A DNA stretch of 38,237 nucleotides, taken from positions 1 to 38,237 of the forward strand of contig CALWHB010000015.1 of the NCBI GenBank assembly GCA_944380275.1. The letters run 5' to 3'. Under the pieces are notes generated by a model, which saw only the letters and a program-made list of their open reading frames with translations, made no database searches and was not told the origin of the DNA. Position numbers and translations under genes: made by a program. Positions 33,612 to 38,237 of the stretch are shown here, piece after piece (position 1 is the stretch's first letter; every line of letters begins with the position of its first letter). Source of the stretch: an uncultured Christensenellaceae bacterium (GTDB lineage: Bacteria; Bacillota; Clostridia; Christensenellales; UBA3700).

Positions 33612-35180
33612 TTACAGCCTGTCTTTCATTATCTTCCACTCATAATCTACGTCTTTATACCACAAAGCCTGTTTTAGCGCATTTGTTACTGCATACCACG
33701 GCTTTACTTTCCCTCTGTAAAGATATTGCGGACAAACGGGGCATCCTGTCAAATCAAAGTAGCCTCTGGAATTTTCAAGCCTGTTTTCAAAGTCTGCGTA
33801 ATCTTTTCTTTCCTGCGCTGTCCAGCAAACTTCTGAAAACGTAATCAACCTGGGAATAGTCAGCATGTCCAGTTTCTTTTCCGAACGTATATATTCGGTC
33901 CATTGCGGAATTTCAAGTCCCAGTATACCTTGTCCTGCGTCTTTGCCCAGCAATCTTTCATCGGTAGAATAAGTCTTTTTAAGCGGTCTGAGATGGAACG
34001 GATGGTTCATATACACATAACTGAGCGGCGACATCACTATTTTGCCTCCTCTGGACATCCATTTCTTTTCCTGAAAGTTTCCTGCGCTGTGATTGACCCA
34101 CCATTGAGCAACAATATCTGTATCCATAATATCCTGCGCGTCGAGAATCTCGTTCCAGCCTATCATGCGTTTTCCTTTAATCTTAAGATATTTCGCCATT
34201 TCGTTGTTGAAATATCCCTGCAAAGCGTTCTCGTCTTTAAGCCCTTCTTTTTTGATTTTCGCCTGACACAAAGGACACTCCTTCCATCTCTTTTTGGGAA
34301 CCTCGTCGCCTCCTATATGAAAAAATCTTCCGGGGAATATATCGCAAAGCTCGTCAATTATGTCCTTTGCAAACTCGTAAACCCCTTCTTTTCCGCAGCA
34401 AAGTATATTATCCATAACTCCCCAGCGTGTGGACACTTCAATAGCCTCGCCTCTGCAGGAAAGATTGGGATAACAAGCAATTGCGGCAACCATATGCCCC
34501 GGCATATCTATTTCGGGAATAACTTCGATATGCCTTTCCGCAGCGAAAGCAACTATATCTCTGAGCTGCTCTTGAGTATAGTAATATCCCCTGCCGTATT
34601 CCTTATCGTCATGCTCCTCTTTGCCCGTATTGTATCCGTAAAGCGCAAGCTGAGTGTTTCTTCTTATACTCCCTTTTTCAGTGAGCAAAGGATATTTCTT
34701 TATTTCCGCTCTCCATCCCTGGTCGTCCGACAAGTGAAAATGAAACTCGTTCATTTTGAGCCTTGCCATAAGGTCAATATATCTTTTTACCGTTTCCACA
34801 CTCCAGAAATGCCTTGCGCTGTCCAACATAAATCCCCTGAAGGCATACCTCGGCTTGTCTTCTATTTCGCAACAAGGCACACTGCTCTCTCCGCCCGAAA
34901 GCTGTGCAAGCGTCATCAAAGCGTAAAACGCGCCTGTTTCATCCGATGCGAAAACGGTTATTTTTCCCTTATCGACGCACAGCCTGTATCCTTCTTTTGT
35001 TATCGAGTCGTCTTGAATAAAAACCATTTTGCTGTCGTCACCGCCCTCAATGCAAGCCAACATTTTTTTCGCGTACGAGGCAGTATTTTCAAACGCGCCC
35101 GATATTTTTATTCTGTTTCCGAAAGATACTTTCCCTTCTCTTTCTTTCGCGCATAACGGCGCAGGGATAACGTTCAGCAT
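33612..35180 (-). CDS. Glycoside hydrolase family 20 beta-N-acetylhexosaminidase
   Basis: GH20 enzymes release terminal beta-GlcNAc or beta-GalNAc by substrate-assisted catalysis. The N-terminal GH20b domain spans about 1-110. The TIM barrel follows, with YAFRGFMLDSARHFW (about 112-126), FHFHLSDDQGWR (146-157), IPEIDMPGHM (221-230) and the catalytic pair Asp292-Glu293 in HIGGDEVPK. IGWNEI and the Trp cluster VAQWW further on complete the active site. The 522 residues carry no signal peptide, so it is cytoplasmic. It starts 20 bases after the GH29 stop with AAGGAG upstream, so GH29 and GH20 form an operon. Together they fit stepwise trimming of fucosylated host glycans such as mucin or N-glycan fragments. 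Confidence 0.95.
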   Translation of the reverse strand: MLNVIPAPLCAKEREGKVSFGNRIKISGAFENTASYAKKMLACIEGGDDSKMVFIQDDSITKEGYRLCVDKGKITVFASDETGAFYALMTLAQLSGGESSVPCCEIEDKPRYAFRGFMLDSARHFWSVETVKRYIDLMARLKMNEFHFHLSDDQGWRAEIKKYPLLTEKGSIRRNTQLALYGYNTGKEEHDDKEYGRGYYYTQEQLRDIVAFAAERHIEVIPEIDMPGHMVAAIACYPNLSCRGEAIEVSTRWGVMDNILCCGKEGVYEFAKDIIDELCDIFPGRFFHIGGDEVPKKRWKECPLCQAKIKKEGLKDENALQGYFNNEMAKYLKIKGKRMIGWNEILDAQDIMDTDIVAQWWVNHSAGNFQEKKWMSRGGKIVMSPLSYVYMNHPFHLRPLKKTYSTDERLLGKDAGQGILGLEIPQWTEYIRSEKKLDMLTIPRLITFSEVCWTAQERKDYADFENRLENSRGYFDLTGCPVCPQYLYRGKVKPWYAVTNALKQALWYKDVDYEWKIMKDRL

Positions 35181-35200
35181 ATTATTCTCCTTTTGTTGTA

Positions 35201-36769
35201 TTAACCTACACGGGTAGGATTATTTTTGCAATATTTTTTATTTTCCTTCTCTATATAAAGCTTATACGATTTCTCGTGCAGCCACCGCTTTAATGCAGAA
35301 AACAACGGCTTTTTTATCACCACTCCGTTGTCTTCGTATATCCCGACAAATTCAATATACGGTTTTTTGCGGCACTCTTTTATGATAAGGGTCAGAGAAT
35401 CGGTAACGACCGCTTTCCTCAACACGCATATCCTGTTGTATCCTACCGTATTTCCTTCGTAAACCTTTTTGCTTTTTCCGTTTATTTCGGCATACAACGC
35501 AAACTTCTCTATTCTCTGTGAAAACGCAGTGTTTTCTACTATTCTTATGCGGTTGAGCTTTCTCTTTTGTCCAAGTCGGAATTCGATGCGGTAATCCTCT
35601 TTTTCCTCTTCGGGCGTATAATACGACAGAGGGTCGCCTGTCGTTTTGTCATAGGAATATTCCGTCATGTTTTCGGGAGAACAGCCTTTTTCAGCCTTAG
35701 GAGCGTACACGCTTTTTATCGTAATCAACTGCTTTTCGCTTTCTGCGATGTGCCTTCCCAAAGCTTTTGCCAGTGCTACGTCGTTGTCGTGTATCAGCCC
35801 TCTTCTGTCAGGCGGAAAATTCAACAGCAACAAGGAATTTCCTCCTACTGACGTATAATATATTCTAAGCAACGACTCAAGACTTCTTACCATGCCATCC
35901 TGCGATTTATGGTAAAACCATCCCGGACGCACAGAAACGTCTACCTCTGCGGGATACCAGATAAAATTGTCGTATGCAGATAAAAACTTTCTGCTCCCCA
36001 AATCCGAAAAAACTACGTCTGCTCCTTTCTTCGCAAACTTTCCGTCGTCTGCTTTTTGGGAGTTGTCTTCTATCGTCTGTATGTCGTAAGCAAATTTAGG
36101 CACAACGTTCCACTCGCTCTCTCGCGCAAAACCGCCTTCGTTGCCCACCCATCTGACGTCAGGACCGCAATTGCTTATACAAGCTCCCGGTGCCAGCTTT
36201 CTTATCAGAGCAAAATACCTTTCCCAATCGTATTCCTGTTTTTCCTTTCCGTCCATATACGCGCCGCACGCTCCGTCAAGCCATACGCAAAACACTTCGC
36301 CGTAATTCTCCAGAAGTTCGGTCAGTTGCGTACAATATATGTCGTTATATTCCTGAGTCGAATATGCAGGGTGATTTCTGTCCCACGGCGACAGATAAAT
36401 TCCGAATTTTATTCCGAATTTAGAACAACTTTCGCTTACTTCTCTGACAACGTCGCCCTTTCCGTTTTTATACGGCGTTGCGGAAATGTTGTAATTTGTA
36501 GTCGACGTAGGCCAAAGGCAAAACCCGTCGTGATGCTTGCAGGTAAGTATTACCCCGTATGCCCCTGCCTCTTTAGCCGTCCTTACCCACTGGTCGGTGT
36601 TCTGTTCCGATGGATTGAATACGCGTGGGTCGACTTTCCCGTCGCCCCACTCCTTTCCCGTAAACGTATTGAGTCCGTAGTGAAAAAACACGTTGAAATT
36701 CTCTTTTTGCAATTTCTTTTGTCTTGCCTCTGGCACCACTGACACGTATTTGTCGACAGAATCCGCCAT
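35201..36769 (-). CDS. Glycoside hydrolase family 29 alpha-L-fucosidase
   Basis: GH29 enzymes remove alpha-linked L-fucose with retention. Landmarks are NVFFHYGLNTFTGKEWGDG (26-44), AGAYGVILTCKHHDGFCLWP (69-87), GIKFGIYLSPWDR (119-131) and VWLDGACG with probable nucleophile Asp165. PPDRRGLIHDND marks the end of the barrel. About 395-490 looks like a discoidin/F5-8-type beta-sandwich (YRIEFRLGQKRKLNRIRI). The layout resembles subfamily B enzymes that prefer alpha-1,3/4-fucosyl linkages, but this is not proven. No signal peptide. The start has AGAGG upstream. First gene of the GH29-GH20 operon; the metallophosphoesterase follows. Confidence 0.93.
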   Translation of the reverse strand: MADSVDKYVSVVPEARQKKLQKENFNVFFHYGLNTFTGKEWGDGKVDPRVFNPSEQNTDQWVRTAKEAGAYGVILTCKHHDGFCLWPTSTTNYNISATPYKNGKGDVVREVSESCSKFGIKFGIYLSPWDRNHPAYSTQEYNDIYCTQLTELLENYGEVFCVWLDGACGAYMDGKEKQEYDWERYFALIRKLAPGACISNCGPDVRWVGNEGGFARESEWNVVPKFAYDIQTIEDNSQKADDGKFAKKGADVVFSDLGSRKFLSAYDNFIWYPAEVDVSVRPGWFYHKSQDGMVRSLESLLRIYYTSVGGNSLLLLNFPPDRRGLIHDNDVALAKALGRHIAESEKQLITIKSVYAPKAEKGCSPENMTEYSYDKTTGDPLSYYTPEEEKEDYRIEFRLGQKRKLNRIRIVENTAFSQRIEKFALYAEINGKSKKVYEGNTVGYNRICVLRKAVVTDSLTLIIKECRKKPYIEFVGIYEDNGVVIKKPLFSALKRWLHEKSYKLYIEKENKKYCKNNPTRVG

Positions 36770-36826
36770 TTCACACCTCTCAATCTGTTGTTACACGACA
36801 GATTATGCCGCGTGTTTCTTTATAAA

Positions 36827-36855
36827 AGCGTACCATAAACAATGCTCTTTTTCAA
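36827..36855 (-). promoter_or_regulatory. Weak candidate promoter for GH29-GH20
   Basis: On the minus strand TTGAAA (36855-36850), 17-base spacer ending TGG, then TACGCT (36832-36827). The -10 is poor, as expected for an activator-dependent promoter. Confidence 0.35.
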
Positions 36856-36887
36856 TACCGCTTATATCTCGAGTCGACTAACCTAAC

Positions 36888-36957
36888 ATTTACGCATAAT
36901 ATATACACGCGTAAATATGGGCGTATTCTATGTGAAATGCACACTATATTTTTCACA
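36888..36957. repeat. Two inverted repeats with equal 13-base spacers upstream of GH29
   Basis: ATTTACGC (36888-36895) with GCGTAAAT (36909-36916), and TGTGAAA (36931-36937) with TTTCACA (36951-36957). Both have 13-base spacers and their centres lie 42 bases apart, about four helical turns. They sit between the GH29 promoter candidate and the tRNA-Val promoter and could be regulator-binding sites. Confidence 0.45.
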
Positions 36958-36973
36958 AACCTTTCAAAAATCC

Positions 36974-37003
36974 TTGCAATAATCAATCAATATGTGCTAT
37001 AAT
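36974..37003 (+). promoter_or_regulatory. Promoter for tRNA-Val
   Basis: TTGCAA (36974-36979), 18-base spacer ending GTGC, perfect TATAAT (36998-37003) with extended -10 TGC, 14 bases before the tRNA. The TGTGC-TATAAT core matches the purF promoter. Confidence 0.8.
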
Positions 37004-38237
37004 CGCATTACTCGCGTGGAGGCATAGCCCAGTTGGTTAGAGCGCATGCTTGACATGCATGAGGTCACAGGTTCAAGTCCTGTTGTCTCCACCAATCGTT
37101 CGTAAAGCGAACCCGTAGAAAAGTCTGTTACATTGTAACGGACTTTTCCTTTTTTATTACCGTAATAAAAGACCTTGTTTACAAAAGTGTCGATGAGTGC
37201 CTGCCTGTTTTCGGTTTTGGTATAATCGAGGTGTTTGAACCGTTTGACATAGTAGCGTAAATCTTCGAGCGTATAATCGAGAATTTCAGACTTTTCCGTT
37301 TCAAGTTGTAGTTCTATCTCTTTGCGCTCCTTTTCAAGTTGTTCGAGTTTGTCAAGAATCGTATTCTTCACTTTACCGCCCATCAAAAGCAACATAAGGT
37401 TTTCGCTCGCTTTCTTATTGCTTGCGAGCAGTTTTTCAAGGCGCGGTACGTTACCGTTTTTCAGTTCTCCCTGCAATATCTCGTATAAGGCTTGCGAAAT
37501 CTGGTCGATCAGTTTATCGTCGAGCAATTTAGGCGTATCCTGCACGATGGTTTCTTCAATCAAATCTTTTTGAACGCTTTCTTGGTTGCACCCGTTCTTT
37601 CGCCCCACGCACCGATAATAGGCGTGCTTTTTGCCCGTATGGCTCGTTCCGCTCACGCCCGTCATCGCACAGTTGCAAAGCCCGCAAAACAACTTCGTAG
37701 TCAGCAAAAACGGCTCTCTCGCCTTCTTGGACGAGGGAGCTTTTGTATTTCGCTCTAACCGCGCCTGTACGGTCTCATATAGTTCGTCGGATATGATTTG
37801 CGGAATGCCGTCTTTTACTTCTTTGTCGTGAAAAATATAATAGCCTAAATAGCGGCGGTTGTGGAGCATTCGCTTTACGGTGCCGTGTCCGATCGTTCTG
37901 CCGTTGTTGTAAACATTGTTATCGAGCAAATACTTTTCGATTTCCACAATAGTTTTTCCGTCAGCGTACATTTCAAAGATTTTGCGGACGAATACCGCCT
38001 TGCTTTCGTCGATCTGATAATGCTTGTCCTCGTCGATATAGTAGCCGAGCGGAACAGAACCGCCGAAAAATTGGCATTTGCTTGCAGATACCTCGATTCC
38101 GCGCCTTATCTTCTGCGAGAGTTCAACGGAATAGTATTCCGCCATACTTTCCAGCACGCCCTCGACGAGAATACCGCTCGCATCTTCCGTGATATTTTCT
38201 TTGGCGGAAAGCACGCGCACGCCGTTCTTTTTGAGTT
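36997..38237 (-). CDS. Large serine recombinase, N-terminus outside window
   Basis: Large serine recombinases integrate and excise phages and conjugative or mobilizable elements. The frame is open to the window edge, so the start and most of the catalytic domain (with the Ser) are missing. Visible parts are the end of the resolvase domain (SAKENITEDASGILVEGVLESMAEYYSVEL split around the long E helix), the recombinase domain (about GSVPLGYYIDEDKHYQID to YLGYYIFHDKEV), and the zinc ribbon CGLCNCAMTG with YYRCVGRKNGC. A long coiled coil (KLEQLEKERKEIELQLETEK) follows. The last ~40 residues, from ETTGLEPVTSCMSS to the stop, are the antisense translation of tRNA-Val and its promoter. About 410 residues are visible. 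It marks the left end of an integrative element. Confidence 0.92.
   Translation of the reverse strand, partial: LKKNGVRVLSAKENITEDASGILVEGVLESMAEYYSVELSQKIRRGIEVSASKCQFFGGSVPLGYYIDEDKHYQIDESKAVFVRKIFEMYADGKTIVEIEKYLLDNNVYNNGRTIGHGTVKRMLHNRRYLGYYIFHDKEVKDGIPQIISDELYETVQARLERNTKAPSSKKAREPFLLTTKLFCGLCNCAMTGVSGTSHTGKKHAYYRCVGRKNGCNQESVQKDLIEETIVQDTPKLLDDKLIDQISQALYEILQGELKNGNVPRLEKLLASNKKASENLMLLLMGGKVKNTILDKLEQLEKERKEIELQLETEKSEILDYTLEDLRYYVKRFKHLDYTKTENRQALIDTFVNKVFYYGNKKGKVRYNVTDFSTGSLYERLVETTGLEPVTSCMSSMRSNQLGYASTRVMRL
37018..37094 (+). tRNA. tRNA-Val (anticodon GAC)
   Basis: Acceptor GGAGGCA (37018-37024) pairs with TGTCTCC (37084-37090) with one G-T pair, followed by A and an encoded CCA (37092-37094). 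The anticodon stem CATGC/GCATG holds loop TTGACAT with anticodon GAC. D- and T-arms (T-loop TTCAAGT) are complete. The serine recombinase gene reads antisense across the entire tRNA, so this is probably the attachment site of the element to the right. Confidence 0.95.
37119..37156 (+). terminator. Terminator of tRNA-Val, inside the recombinase coding region
   Basis: A 13-base-pair stem AAAAGTCTGTTAC (37119-37131) with GTAACGGACTTTT (37135-37147), ATT loop and one T-G pair, followed by CCTTTTTT. It stops plus-strand transcription from the tRNA and lies within the last part of the opposing recombinase gene. Confidence 0.85.

Noticed and set aside
33903..35156. 417-codon plus-strand frame opposite GH20
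   Set aside because: It is antisense to conserved GH20 active-site motifs; the composition looks like a shadow frame.
36997..37094. A conserved C-terminal domain in the recombinase (TGLEPVTSC...)
   Set aside because: These residues are simply the antisense translation of the tRNA-Val gene, a known source of false similarity between unrelated proteins.

Overview
The window looks like the chromosome of a spore-forming, probably gut-dwelling member of the Clostridia (Bacillota). The evidence is indirect: spmA-spmB sporulation genes, a type III glutamine synthetase, a [4Fe-4S]-type PurF, strong GGAGG-type ribosome binding sites, sigma-A-like promoters, a TatD-linked radical SAM protein, and cytoplasmic GH29/GH20/GH3 glycosidases suited to host glycans. 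No rRNA or CRISPR array was seen. The window starts inside one gene (carB-dapF, 3' end missing) and ends inside another (a large serine recombinase, 5' end missing).

Bases 1-7370, nucleotide and amide metabolism. carA and a carB-dapF fusion run leftward. purF and asnA run rightward from the same divergent region. Two things stand out. CarA has serine where the glutaminase nucleophile cysteine should be, which suggests an ammonia-using carbamoyl-phosphate synthetase. CarB reads straight into diaminopimelate epimerase with no stop codon. Bases 7565-14230, leftward: glnN (glutamine synthetase III) with a short alaS lacking the C-Ala domain, then a fused MacB-like ABC transporter. Bases 14300-19820, leftward: a two-domain hypothetical protein with a sigma-E-like promoter, and a metG-tatD-radical SAM-rsmA operon.

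Bases 19908-24643: spmAB rightward, then a leftward trmN6-rsmI-ABC ATPase-ABC permease operon. The trmN6-like gene appears to be transcribed without a leader. Bases 24700-27600 are a small, visibly AT-richer accessory segment beside tRNA-Arg(ACG). It carries partial copies of the tRNA 3' end and a GmrSD-type DUF262/DUF1524 defence nuclease whose C-terminal DUF5655 part is cut off by an in-frame TAA.

Bases 27600-36916 hold a domain-permuted GH3 enzyme, a small unknown protein, a condensation-type acyltransferase, and a leftward GH29-GH20-metallophosphoesterase group. The sugar enzymes lack signal peptides, so they probably work on imported fucosylated or HexNAc-containing oligosaccharides. Bases 36974-38237 are tRNA-Val(GAC) and the edge of an integrative element. 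Its serine recombinase is convergent with the tRNA, reads antisense through the whole tRNA gene, and contains the probable tRNA terminator.
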